This document shows positions 25,048 through 33,686 of a DNA stretch of 64,000 bases, piece by piece. The notes below the pieces were generated by a model, which was not told where the DNA came from, did not search any database, and was given only the letters and a program-made list of their open reading frames with translations. Where the stretch lies: contig OZ219783.1 of NCBI GenBank assembly GCA_964291305.2, forward strand, positions 1,612,001-1,676,000, in the 5' to 3' direction. The position numbers and the translations under genes are program-made. Origin of the DNA: VXNF01 sp964291305. Its GTDB lineage: Bacteria; Actinomycetota; Acidimicrobiia; Acidimicrobiales; CATQHL01. How positions within the stretch are numbered: position 1 is the stretch's first letter; each line of letters begins with the position of its first letter.

Positions 25048-26136
25048 CTAAGGCGCTAACAGCACCATGTCGTCGCGGTGGATTAGCTCCTCTGGCATTC
25101 CAGCTTCGTGCTCTTCGCTGCGACGACCGATAACGCCGTCGAGGCGCGCCGAAGGCAACTGCACTAGTCCCTTAGCAAAAGCCTCTCCGTCCGGCCCCGT
25201 CACCTCCACAGCATCACCGGCCACGAAATCACCATGCACCGAACACACACCCACCGCCAGCAACGATTTGCCCCGCTCCACAAGCGCCCGGCGGGCACCC
25301 TCGTCAACCTCTAGTTTGCCGACGGACCGTACCGCAAAAGCAATCCAGAGCTTTCGGGCACCCAGCCGTTGCGCCCGTGGCCGGGCCAGCGTGCCCACGT
25401 TTTCGCCAGCCACGGCGTCGCTTAACACACCTGGACGGCGTGCCGAGGCGATTACTGTTGGAACCCCGGCCCAACTGGCGATTTTGGCCGCGGAGAGTTT
25501 CGAAGCCATCCCACCGCGGGAGTCGGCGCTGCCGGTGCCGCCGGCAGCGGCCTCCAGAACCCGGTCGATCTCCTGGATCTCGCTTATCAGCGACGCCTCT
25601 TGGGAGAGACGCGGGTCGGCAGTGTGCAAGCCCTCAGTGTCGGTGAGGATCACCAGCAGATCTGCCTGCACTAGCTGCGCTACCAGAGCAGCAATCCGGT
25701 CGTTGTCCCCAAACTGGATCTCATCATCGGAAACAGCATCGTTCTCGTTAATAACTGGGATTACGCCCCGCGAGAGCAGGCACTGAAGCGTGTCACGCAC
25801 CCTCAGGTAGCGGTTTCGCTCGAAGAAGTCCAGAGGTGTCAGCAGAATCTGTCCCGCCACTAAGTCTAAAGAGGCAAAGGCCTCGTTGTACATCGCCATG
25901 AGATGGCTTTGTCCCACCGCGGAAGAGGCCTGCAGGAGCACAGGATCGCTGGGCCGAGTTTCGAACCCCAGCAGCCAGCGACCCGCCGTGATCGCCGCTG
26001 AAGTCACTAGCAGTATCTGGTGCCCGTCGGTGTGCAACTCAGCTAGCAGGCCACATAGACGGCCAATCTCGGCGGTGTCCACGTGGCCGGAATCATCCAC
26101 CAGCGATGAGGTGCCGACCTTGACGACTACGATCAT
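25048..26136 (-). CDS. proB: Glutamate 5-kinase
   Basis: ProB phosphorylates glutamate at the gamma-carboxyl, the first and feedback-controlled step of proline synthesis. The 362 aa protein has an amino-acid kinase domain (VVKVGTSSLVDDSG at the N-terminus, NENDAVS and FGDNDRIAALVA, GGMASKLSAAKIA) and a C-terminal PUA domain (about residues 275-355). It overlaps obg by 4 bp and ends the long minus-strand operon. The next pathway enzyme, proA, is about 9 kb away. Confidence 0.95.
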   Translation of the reverse strand: MIVVVKVGTSSLVDDSGHVDTAEIGRLCGLLAELHTDGHQILLVTSAAITAGRWLLGFETRPSDPVLLQASSAVGQSHLMAMYNEAFASLDLVAGQILLTPLDFFERNRYLRVRDTLQCLLSRGVIPVINENDAVSDDEIQFGDNDRIAALVAQLVQADLLVILTDTEGLHTADPRLSQEASLISEIQEIDRVLEAAAGGTGSADSRGGMASKLSAAKIASWAGVPTVIASARRPGVLSDAVAGENVGTLARPRAQRLGARKLWIAFAVRSVGKLEVDEGARRALVERGKSLLAVGVCSVHGDFVAGDAVEVTGPDGEAFAKGLVQLPSARLDGVIGRRSEEHEAGMPEELIHRDDMVLLAP

Positions 26137-27428
26137 CTGCCGCTGCGATCCGAAGAGACCGTGGCTACTGCCTCGTCGGGCTCGTACTCGAAGACCATCT
26201 TGCCGATGCGTACTTCATCGCCAGGGCGGGCCCCAGCACGGGCCAACTCTCGATCTACTCCCAGCGCCCGGAGTCGCTGGGCCACGTAATCCTGAGCCTG
26301 TGGATCGGTGAGGTCCGATACCCCTACCGCCCTCAAGGCCGGGCGCCCCAGAACCCGCCAGGCGCCGTCCTGGCGCTTGACGCTGATGGCATCGGTTGCA
26401 TCGGCTGCGCTCGGACGGTGCACCACGGGCTCCTGGTTGGGGGCCGGCGACGGCTCATCGCTGCGGGCCTGGCGAACCAGGCTGGCCAAGCGCCCAGTCA
26501 ACTCGGCAATGCCGACGCCGGTTACCGCCGAGATGGCCATGTCGGCTTGTGACAGGCTGGCGGTAGCTACGTCTGCCTTCGAGCCGACCACGAGGCGACG
26601 GCGCTGCAACAATTCGGGGCGATAGGCACCCAACTCGCCTGTCAGGATGCGCAACTGCTCTGCTGGCGTCGCTTCGGCGGTTGGCCCCAGGTCGATTAGC
26701 AGAACCAAGGCTCGAGCCCGCTCAATGTGGCGCAAAAAGCGGTGACCCAGCCCCCGACCCTCGCTGGCCCCTTCGATGAGGCCGGGTACGTCAGCAACGA
26801 CAAACTCCTCCCCCTCGGCGGTCACGACAACGCCTAGGTTGGGGATCAACGTGGTGAACGGATAATCGGCGATCTTGGGGCGGGCAGCCGACAGGCGCGA
26901 GATCAGCGTGCTCTTACCGGCATTCGGAAGGCCCACCAACGCCACGTCGGCTAACAACTTCAACTCCAGCCGTAGCCATCGCTCCTCGGGCTGTTCGCCC
27001 TGTTCGGCAAAGCGTGGAGCACGTCGCCGATTGGTCAGAAAACGAGCGTTTCCCCGTCCGCCGGCACCACCCGGCGCAGCCAGCCAACGCTGACCGTGGA
27101 CCACTAGGTCCACCAAACGCTCACCCTCGCCCGAGAGCACGACTGTGCCCTCGGGCACCTTCACGAACAGGTCAGCACCGGAGGAACCGTGGCGCCGACC
27201 GCCGGATCCGTGCCCGCCCGAGGTTGCTCGGCGGTGGGGATGATCTCGGAAAGCCAGCAGCGAAGCCACATTGCGATCGGCTTCCAGCCAGACATCGCCA
27301 CCACGGCCACCATCACCCCCATCGGGACCACCCCGATCTACGTGCGCTTCGCGCCGGAAAGACACGCAGCCGGCCCCCCCGTCACCGCCGCGCAGGCAAA
27401 GTGCGCACTCGTCGACGAACTCCGCCAT
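26133..27428 (-). CDS. obg: GTPase Obg/CgtA
   Basis: Obg is an essential ribosome-associated GTPase in 50S assembly and stress response. The 431 aa protein has the Gly-rich Obg domain (CLRGGDGGAGCVSFRREA at residues 11-28), the G domain with G1 GLPNAGKST, G3 DVPGLIEGAS, and G4 GSKAD, and a C-terminal OCT domain with an acidic/hydrophobic end. It follows rplU-rpmA on the same strand, the conserved order, and overlaps proB. A strong GC hairpin lies between rpmA and obg. Confidence 0.96.
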   Translation of the reverse strand: MAEFVDECALCLRGGDGGAGCVSFRREAHVDRGGPDGGDGGRGGDVWLEADRNVASLLAFRDHPHRRATSGGHGSGGRRHGSSGADLFVKVPEGTVVLSGEGERLVDLVVHGQRWLAAPGGAGGRGNARFLTNRRRAPRFAEQGEQPEERWLRLELKLLADVALVGLPNAGKSTLISRLSAARPKIADYPFTTLIPNLGVVVTAEGEEFVVADVPGLIEGASEGRGLGHRFLRHIERARALVLLIDLGPTAEATPAEQLRILTGELGAYRPELLQRRRLVVGSKADVATASLSQADMAISAVTGVGIAELTGRLASLVRQARSDEPSPAPNQEPVVHRPSAADATDAISVKRQDGAWRVLGRPALRAVGVSDLTDPQAQDYVAQRLRALGVDRELARAGARPGDEVRIGKMVFEYEPDEAVATVSSDRSGR

Positions 27429-27447
27429 AGTGCAAGAATAAGGTGTC

Positions 27448-27464
27448 GCCCCTGCGGCAGGGGC
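27448..27464 (-). promoter_or_regulatory. GC-rich hairpin between rpmA and obg
   Basis: The 17-bp sequence GCCCCTGCGGCAGGGGC is a perfect inverted repeat with a 7-bp stem and a 3-nt loop. It lies between the rpmA stop and obg start in a polycistronic unit. No U-run follows it on the minus strand, so it is not a classical intrinsic terminator. It may be a processing or mRNA-stability site that sets ribosomal protein versus Obg levels. Confidence 0.5.
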
Positions 27465-27482
27465 TCAGAGACTGGGTAACGG

Positions 27483-27734
27483 TCAGTCGGCGAGGACGTC
27501 TACCAGCCGGCGGCGGCCGCGAGACCCGAACGACACTCGCCCATCGGCGGTGGCGAACAGGGTGTCGTCTCCGCCGCGGCCCACGTTGTGGCCAGGATGA
27601 AACTTAGTACCGCGCTGGCGCACGATGATAGAACCAGCCGTGACCCAGGTTCCGTCGTATACCTTCACACCAAGCCGCTTGGCTTGAGAATCTCTGCCGT
27701 TGCGGGTAGAGCCCCCGCCCTTGGTCTTGGACAT
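27483..27734 (-). CDS. rpmA: 50S ribosomal protein L27
   Basis: L27 is a large-subunit protein near the peptidyl transferase centre. From the ATG at 27734 it reads MSKTKGGGSTRNGRDSQAKR, an 83 aa normal-length L27. The frame is open to 27794, but that extension overlaps rplU and is not L27-like. The N-terminus begins at the usual position without a Firmicute-type cleaved leader. It starts 2 bp after the rplU stop. Confidence 0.95.
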   Translation of the reverse strand: MSKTKGGGSTRNGRDSQAKRLGVKVYDGTWVTAGSIIVRQRGTKFHPGHNVGRGGDDTLFATADGRVSFGSRGRRRLVDVLAD

Positions 27735-27736
27735 AA

Positions 27737-28045
27737 CTAAGCCATCCCGATCTCGGTAATCTCCACCAGCGAGTGCCGCTGGCGGTGGCCCCAACGTCGT
27801 CGCTGGTTGCTCTTCGACTTGTAGGTAAAACCCCTGATCTTGGGACCTTTAGTCTCTTGCAAGACCCGTCCCCTCACCGCCACGGCGGTCAACTCGGCTG
27901 GCGTAGCTAGCACCCTGTTGCCATCCACGAACAGCACGGGACGAAGATCCACCTCTGTGCCGGCCTCGGCGAGCAACTCGGTAGTAATCACCTGGCCTTC
28001 GCTCACGCGATACTGCTTACCGCCGGTTGCCACAACTGCGTACAT
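27737..28045 (-). CDS. rplU: 50S ribosomal protein L21
   Basis: L21 binds 23S rRNA. The 102 aa protein reads MYAVVATGGKQYRVSEGQ at the N-terminus, diagnostic for the family, and contains the C-terminal signature KSKSNQRRRWGHRQ. It lies 5 bp downstream of rne and 2 bp upstream of rpmA, so expression is coupled to RNase E/G in this layout. Confidence 0.96.
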   Translation of the reverse strand: MYAVVATGGKQYRVSEGQVITTELLAEAGTEVDLRPVLFVDGNRVLATPAELTAVAVRGRVLQETKGPKIRGFTYKSKSNQRRRWGHRQRHSLVEITEIGMA

Positions 28046-28050
28046 ACCAG

Positions 28051-29736
28051 CTACACGCTATCGCTGCCGTCGGATCCGCCCAACAGATCCTCGTCCAGTT
28101 TGATCCCCCAGCCGTCGCAGTCTTCGCAGGCACGTGAGAGGGATTCCAAGAGGCCCTCACCGATCCGCTTACGGCTCATCTCCACAAGCCCCAGCGCCGA
28201 AATGTCGCTTACCCGGGTATGCGTCTTGCTCTGGGCCAGTGCATCGCGTAGGGCGACCATGACCTTCTGGCGGTTGGCCTTGCTATCCATGTCCACGAAA
28301 TCCACCACGATGATTCCACCGATATCGCGCAGGCGTAGCTGGCGGGGGATCTCGACGGCGGCCTCCAAGTTGTTCGCCAGGATGGTCTCTTCCAGGCTCG
28401 TGGAGCCCACGTTGCGGCCGGTGTTGACATCGATCACGGTCATAGCTTCGGTGTGTTCGATCACCAAGGAGCCCCCTGATGGCAGCCACACTGTGCGGTC
28501 CACGGCTTTTCGAAGCTGCCCGTATACGTGGTAGCGCTCGAACAGTTCGAGGTTCTCGTTAGAGCGGTCGTAGAAGGAAATCCGCTCCGACAGCGCGGGA
28601 GCAACACTCTCTACGTACCGCGACACTGATTCGTAGAGGTCGGCGTTGTCGATTAGCACGCTGCGATAGTCAGTCGTGAACTCCTCGCGGATAACCCGCA
28701 ACGCCACGTCGGGTTCTCGGTACATCAGCGCCGGAGCCTTAGAGCGCTTGGCGAGGGCAGCGATCTGATCCCACTGGGACACTAAACGCTTCACGTCCTG
28801 GCGGATCTCCTCGGCTGTTACTCCTTCAGCGGCGGTCCGCACGATGATGCCGTGCTCGGCCGGCTTGGATCCCTCTAGGACACGGCGCAAGCGGCGGCGC
28901 TCCTTGTCTGAAAGCCGCTTGGATATACCGAAGGCGTCGCTGTTGGGAACCAGCACTACGTATCGACCAGCCAGGGACACCTGCTGGGTTAGCCGGGCAC
29001 CCTTATGCGCAATGGGGTTCTTGGTGACCTGGCAGAGCACGCCCTGGCCCACCTTTAGCACTTGGCCAATCTGAGGCCGGCCCGAGCGCTCTAAGTCTTC
29101 CGCGTTGAACTGTACGTCGCCCCGGTACATGATGGCGTTCTTAGGCGTACCGATATCCACGAAGGCGGCCTCCATGCCCGGCAGCACATTTTGCACGCGT
29201 CCTAGATATATGTTGCCGTGGATCTCGGTGGTGTCGTTGGCGGGCCTGGACACGTAGTACTCCACCAGCGCTCGGCCCTCCAGCACGGCCACATGAGTAG
29301 CGTCGGCAGTGACGTGGATGGCCATTAGATAGCGGCCCACCGGCCGACCCTTGCGGGCGCGGCCCCGTCGGCGGGCCAGTGTCTCAGCATCCAGTTCCAC
29401 CGGCTCGACATCGGTGAGAGCCTCGACGGGCTTGTGCTGTTGGCCGCCACGGGAGCCAGATCCGCGGCCGCCGCGGCGCCGACGTCGACTACCCGTGCGA
29501 GATCCGCCCTTGCCACTGCCGCTACGAGACCCCGACTGCGATGCCGACCGCGGTTTCTCCGGGGTCGCTGGCGCAGGCTTACTATCGCCGATTCGGGGCT
29601 TGCGCTGAGCCTGAGTGGCCTGGCGGGCGTCCGGTCCGGTTACTCGCCGGTTCTCGGCACTGCGGGTGTTGGTCTTGCTAGAAGTATTAGTCGTATTCTT
29701 GGTGGGTTCGGCGTCCGTTCGTGAGGACGATGACAT
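28051..29736 (-). CDS. rne: Ribonuclease E/G family endoribonuclease
   Basis: The 561 aa protein has a basic low-complexity N-terminal extension of about 110 residues (Ser/Arg/Gly/Lys-rich), then the RNase E/G catalytic region. This begins with an S1-like segment (IYLGRVQNVLPGMEAAFVDIG), continues through the 5'-sensor and DNase-like parts (SLVIEHTEAMTVIDVNTGRN and IIVVDFVDMD), and ends in a short zinc-link with CEDC near the C-terminus. RNase E/G processes rRNA and mRNA. AAGGGAA sits 7 bp before the ATG. The first gene after it is rplU, 5 bp on, a common actinomycete arrangement. Large N-terminal basic extensions are common in actinomycete homologues. Confidence 0.92.
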   Translation of the reverse strand: MSSSSRTDAEPTKNTTNTSSKTNTRSAENRRVTGPDARQATQAQRKPRIGDSKPAPATPEKPRSASQSGSRSGSGKGGSRTGSRRRRRGGRGSGSRGGQQHKPVEALTDVEPVELDAETLARRRGRARKGRPVGRYLMAIHVTADATHVAVLEGRALVEYYVSRPANDTTEIHGNIYLGRVQNVLPGMEAAFVDIGTPKNAIMYRGDVQFNAEDLERSGRPQIGQVLKVGQGVLCQVTKNPIAHKGARLTQQVSLAGRYVVLVPNSDAFGISKRLSDKERRRLRRVLEGSKPAEHGIIVRTAAEGVTAEEIRQDVKRLVSQWDQIAALAKRSKAPALMYREPDVALRVIREEFTTDYRSVLIDNADLYESVSRYVESVAPALSERISFYDRSNENLELFERYHVYGQLRKAVDRTVWLPSGGSLVIEHTEAMTVIDVNTGRNVGSTSLEETILANNLEAAVEIPRQLRLRDIGGIIVVDFVDMDSKANRQKVMVALRDALAQSKTHTRVSDISALGLVEMSRKRIGEGLLESLSRACEDCDGWGIKLDEDLLGGSDGSDSV

Positions 29737-29751
29737 TGTGTAGTTCCCTTC

Positions 29752-30519
29752 TCATTGCGCGCAAACCTCTGGCTGCGCGGCGGGAACAGCGCCGATCGAA
29801 GCGGCGACAGCTGTGTCGCCAAGTGGCGCCAGAGCGCCGGCTTCGACAGCAAGCGGCTCAAACCGCGCGCCGTCCCGCGTAATCCATTGGTGTAGCCGCC
29901 GGACTCGCCCGGCAGCTAACGGTGGGGCGGTCAGCCGCAGGAACTCTGCGGGCCTCACCGCCCTGGGTTTCGTGCCTAGTTCGGCAACGAGGATGCTCCC
30001 CGAGGAGGCATCCAGAATGTGGATATCGCCGACAGCCGTGCGCACATCGGAGTTGGTTACCTTCCCTTTGCGCTGGCGCTCAAGCGGAAGGCTGTCCGCC
30101 GATCGCACCCGTTCTGCCCAGCCGGCAGCAAACTCAGCGTCCTCCTCTGCAAGTGCGAAGGACCAAGTGCAACTGGTTACGGCTTCTTGCAGTGAGACCG
30201 AGTCGGGGCGCAGCGGGCAGGCGTCACTTACCGTCATACCCACCGGCAGCACCTCGTCTAGCCGCTCGGGCATGACGGAGGCCCACTGGTAGGCCTCCTC
30301 CGGAGTCGCCCGCAAGTCCACGTCGAGATACTCAGCGACCGATTCCTGGCCGGTTGCCAGGGCTAGGCCAAAAGAGATCCGCGGGTGCGGGCTGAACCCC
30401 TGCGAGTAGGCCACGGGCAACTCGGCCCGTCGCAAGGCACGCTCCCAGATGCGGGCCGTGTCACGATGGCCACAGAAGCGAATTTTTCCCTGCTTAGTCC
30501 AGCGCATGCGCACTCTCAT
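29752..30519 (-). CDS. Radical SAM-linked protein, DUF2344 (TIGR03936 family)
   Basis: The protein reads MRVRMRWTKQGKIRFCGHRD and then LPVAYSQGFSPHPRISFG. This is the family that sits next to TIGR03960 radical SAM genes, with rne/rplU downstream. I chose the ATG at 30519 (255 aa) because GAGGG lies about 10 bp upstream and the family starts at this motif. A GTG at 30543 extends the frame by 8 codons and overlaps the upstream gene by 11 bp. The molecular function of DUF2344 is not established. Confidence 0.85.
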   Translation of the reverse strand: MRVRMRWTKQGKIRFCGHRDTARIWERALRRAELPVAYSQGFSPHPRISFGLALATGQESVAEYLDVDLRATPEEAYQWASVMPERLDEVLPVGMTVSDACPLRPDSVSLQEAVTSCTWSFALAEEDAEFAAGWAERVRSADSLPLERQRKGKVTNSDVRTAVGDIHILDASSGSILVAELGTKPRAVRPAEFLRLTAPPLAAGRVRRLHQWITRDGARFEPLAVEAGALAPLGDTAVAASIGAVPAAQPEVCAQ

Positions 30520-30532
30520 GAGCAACTGGCCC

Positions 30533-32482
30533 TCATGAGACACCAGCCAGCGGGCGCTTCTCTAGCAGCTGCACCGGCACCGGGCCAGTGTGTAGCAGAT
30601 TCTGGCCCGTGCCCTGGCTTCCGCCGGCTGGTGGCACCGCCGAGGCCACGACATGCTCGATGCCGTAGCCGGTGCAGGCCCCGCAGTCGTAGCACGGAGT
30701 CCAGCGGCAGTCCTCCAGACCCGACTCCGCCAGCGCGTCCTGCCAGTCCTGCCAGAGGAAGTCCTTGTGCAGGCCCGCTGACAGGTGATCCCAGGGAAGC
30801 GGCTCGTCCTCGCTGCGGTGCCGATAGGCAAAGTCCTCCAGCGACAAGCCGTGGCGGCCCATGGCATCTAACCACAACTGGTAGTCGAAGTACTCCGACC
30901 ACTCCTGGAAAGTGCCTCCGCTACGCCAGACGTCCTCAATGACCGCGCCGAGTCGGCGGTCGCCCCGGCTGGCAAGCCCCTCTACGAGGGTGGCTTCTGG
31001 GTCGTGCCACTTAAGCTTCACGTTGCGATCCGAACGCAGATCGTCAGCTAGCAGAGCCAGCTTGCGGCGCAGTTCGACGACGGTGTTCTGGCCAAACCAC
31101 TGGAATGGCGTCTGCGGCTTGGGCACAAAGCCGCCCACCGATACCGTCACCGACGCCCCGCGGACGTGGCGACGCCCCACCTCCACGCAGCGACGGGCCA
31201 AGGTGGCGATCCCCAGCACGTCCTCGTCGGTCTCCGTGGGTAGCCCCACGAGGAAGTACAGCTTCACCCTGCGCCAGCCCTGCGAGAAGGCACTCTCGAC
31301 CGCCGCTTCCAGATCTTCGCTGCTGATGAGCTTGTTGATCACCTGACGCAGCCGCCACGACCCAGCCTCCGGAGCGAAAGTCAGGCCGCTGCGGCGGGCG
31401 CGCTGCAACTCAGCTGCTAAGCCCACGGTAAAGGCGTCGACTCGCAAACTAGGCAACGAGACCGTCACAGCCGGACAGCCGGCACCACCGGTGGCGGGTC
31501 CCGCGACCTCTGACACCAGTTCCTGGATGCCGCTGAAGTCGGCGGTGGATAGCGAGGTGAGGGCCACCTCGTCGTATCCCGTGCGCCGCAGCCCCTCGGA
31601 GATCATAGTGCGAACCTGCTCTGCGGGCCGCTCGCGCACGGGCCGAGTGATCATCCCGGCCTGGCAGAAACGACACCCCCGCGTGCAGCCCCGGAACACC
31701 TCCACGTTGAGGCGATCGTGCACTACCTCGGTGAGCGGCACCAACTGTCGCTTGGGGTACGGCCAGTCGGCAAGCGAGGCAATGGTTCGCTTTTGGACAG
31801 TTTCGGGGGCGCCGGGCCAGCGGGGCTCGACCACCGCCGAGGTCCCGTGATAGCTCACCTCGTAGGCAGCCGGGACGTAGACGCCCTCCAGCCTGGCTAG
31901 CGCCCTAAGCACTCGCTGGCGGCCCTCTGCCCGATGGCCAGCAATAATCTCGGTGATCTCCCCGACCGCCTCCTCGCCGTCACCGAGCACGAAGAAGTCC
32001 ACGAAGTCAGCAAGCGGCTCGGGGTTGAAAGCGCAGTGCCCACCTGCGCCGACTAGCAGATCGTCCTCGGAGCGCTCAGCTGCGCGTACGGCCACACCGG
32101 CCAGGTCGATGAGGTTCAGCACGTTGGTGTAGACCAACTCCGAAGAGAGATTGAAAGCCAACACATCGAAGGCATCGGCACCTAGGTGACTGTCCACCGA
32201 GAACAGAGGTAGGCCCTCCCGGCGCAGCAGGGCCTCAAGATCAACCCAAGGGGCATAGGCGCGCTCGGCGGCAGCGTCGGGACGCTCGTTCAGAATCTCG
32301 TACAGGATTTGCAGGCCCTGGTTGGGCAGGCCGATCTCATAGCTGTCGGGGTAGCAGAGAAGCCAAGCCACCTTGGTCGGATCGTGGATAGCCGAGCACG
32401 CTCCCTCCTCACCACCGATGTAGCGTGCCGGGCGTTGGACCTGATCTAAAAGAGGCTCCAATCGAGACCAAAGCGAACTCAC
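30533..32482 (-). CDS. B12-binding-like radical SAM protein, TIGR03960 family
   Basis: The 649 aa protein carries a radical SAM core with the motif CTRGCRFCQAG near residues 268-278 and an N-terminal domain resembling cobalamin-binding Rossmann folds. A C-terminal cysteine-rich segment (CRWTPCYDCGACTGYG) may bind a further cluster. The family is defined by association with the DUF2344 gene, which overlaps it here. Substrate is unknown; roles in RNA or protein modification are only proposed by context next to rne and ribosomal protein genes. Confidence 0.87.
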   Translation of the reverse strand: MSSLWSRLEPLLDQVQRPARYIGGEEGACSAIHDPTKVAWLLCYPDSYEIGLPNQGLQILYEILNERPDAAAERAYAPWVDLEALLRREGLPLFSVDSHLGADAFDVLAFNLSSELVYTNVLNLIDLAGVAVRAAERSEDDLLVGAGGHCAFNPEPLADFVDFFVLGDGEEAVGEITEIIAGHRAEGRQRVLRALARLEGVYVPAAYEVSYHGTSAVVEPRWPGAPETVQKRTIASLADWPYPKRQLVPLTEVVHDRLNVEVFRGCTRGCRFCQAGMITRPVRERPAEQVRTMISEGLRRTGYDEVALTSLSTADFSGIQELVSEVAGPATGGAGCPAVTVSLPSLRVDAFTVGLAAELQRARRSGLTFAPEAGSWRLRQVINKLISSEDLEAAVESAFSQGWRRVKLYFLVGLPTETDEDVLGIATLARRCVEVGRRHVRGASVTVSVGGFVPKPQTPFQWFGQNTVVELRRKLALLADDLRSDRNVKLKWHDPEATLVEGLASRGDRRLGAVIEDVWRSGGTFQEWSEYFDYQLWLDAMGRHGLSLEDFAYRHRSEDEPLPWDHLSAGLHKDFLWQDWQDALAESGLEDCRWTPCYDCGACTGYGIEHVVASAVPPAGGSQGTGQNLLHTGPVPVQLLEKRPLAGVS

Positions 32483-32525
32483 AAAGCTCAGGCTACCGGC
32501 CCTACTCCTAGCCGGTGCCGACCGG

Positions 32526-33686
32526 TCAGCTGGCTCGCACTAGGTGGCGCCGCATTGAGACGTTCAGCACGAGCCCCAGTGCCATCATCGTGGTGAGGAT
32601 CGACGATCCGCCATAGGACAGCAGCGGCAGAGGGATCCCGATCACCGGCATGATGCCTGCAGCCATCCCCACCGTCTGGAACACCTGGAAAAGCACCATG
32701 CACAAAACGCCAGTAGACAGCAGCGAGCCGAACAGGTCGCCAGCCATGCGGGCTGAGCGCCAGATTCGCCAGAGCAAGACCGCCAGCAGTCCCAACGCCA
32801 ATGCACTCCCCAAAAATCCCAGTTCCTCCCCTACGACGGTGAAAATAAAGTCAGTCTCCTGAGCGGGTACTAAGCCGCTGCGAGTCTGGGTGCCCTGCCC
32901 GTACCCCTGGCCAGTAAGCCCGCCGTTACCGATGGCGATCTGAGCCTGCTCGATGTTGAAGGTGTCTCCCGCGTCGCCACCGGGATTGAAAATCGATTCG
33001 AGGCGTTGCCGCTGGTACTCCTCCACGATCCCCGAGTTCAGGATTAATCCCAGCCCGATCAGTCCCAGCAGAGTTGCTGCCACGATGTGTCGTACCTGGG
33101 CCCCCGCTACGAGCAGCATCCCCATTGCGATAATGGCAAAAACGACGGCCGTGCCAGCGTCGGGCTCCAGCAGGATTAGCACCATCGGCACGCTGACCAG
33201 CCCCAGAGCCACAAGCAGTTGGCTCAGCGTCAGGCGACCCCCAAAACGAGCCGCATAGTGGGCGAGCAACAAGATCATCGCCAGCTTGCCGAACTCCGAG
33301 GGCTGCACCTGGTAGCCACCGAAGACGAACCAGGCCCGGGCCCCTTGGCGCTCAGCACCCAGCGGGGTCAGCACCAACAGCAGCACTAGCAAGGTGGAGG
33401 CGTAAGCCGGCCAGGCCAGCGAGCGGAAACGCCGATAGTCGAGGGCGGTGAAGGCTGCCCCTAGCAGTACTCCGATAATGGCGAACAGAGACTGGCGCCG
33501 AAGGTAGAAGTCACTGTAGGCCTCGGGGTCAATGCCCCGGGTGGCGCTGTAAATCAGCGCAATTCCGAAGAGCGTCAGAGCTAGCGTCGCGACCACCAGA
33601 ATCACATCGGCATGCAGCCAGGCAGCCAGTGGGGGGACCCGTGGCAGCATGCGACGCCTTGAAGGCCCGCCACCTATCACGGTCAT
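32526..33686 (-). CDS. rodA: Peptidoglycan glycosyltransferase RodA (SEDS family)
   Basis: RodA polymerises lipid II into glycan strands for cell elongation. The 386 aa membrane protein has about ten hydrophobic segments. The SEDS motifs are KLAMILLLAHYAARFGG, LLEPDAGTAVVF and the C-terminal signature IGIPLPLLSYGGSSIL. It overlaps mrdA (PBP2) by 4 bp, the usual class B PBP partner, and completes an mreBCD-mrdA-rodA set. A paralogue FtsW is not in the window. Confidence 0.94.
   Translation of the reverse strand: MTVIGGGPSRRRMLPRVPPLAAWLHADVILVVATLALTLFGIALIYSATRGIDPEAYSDFYLRRQSLFAIIGVLLGAAFTALDYRRFRSLAWPAYASTLLVLLLVLTPLGAERQGARAWFVFGGYQVQPSEFGKLAMILLLAHYAARFGGRLTLSQLLVALGLVSVPMVLILLEPDAGTAVVFAIIAMGMLLVAGAQVRHIVAATLLGLIGLGLILNSGIVEEYQRQRLESIFNPGGDAGDTFNIEQAQIAIGNGGLTGQGYGQGTQTRSGLVPAQETDFIFTVVGEELGFLGSALALGLLAVLLWRIWRSARMAGDLFGSLLSTGVLCMVLFQVFQTVGMAAGIMPVIGIPLPLLSYGGSSILTTMMALGLVLNVSMRRHLVRAS

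Noticed and set aside
27735..27794. Longer N-terminus for ribosomal protein L27
   Set aside because: The extra residues overlap rplU, and the family N-terminus begins at the ATG at 27734.
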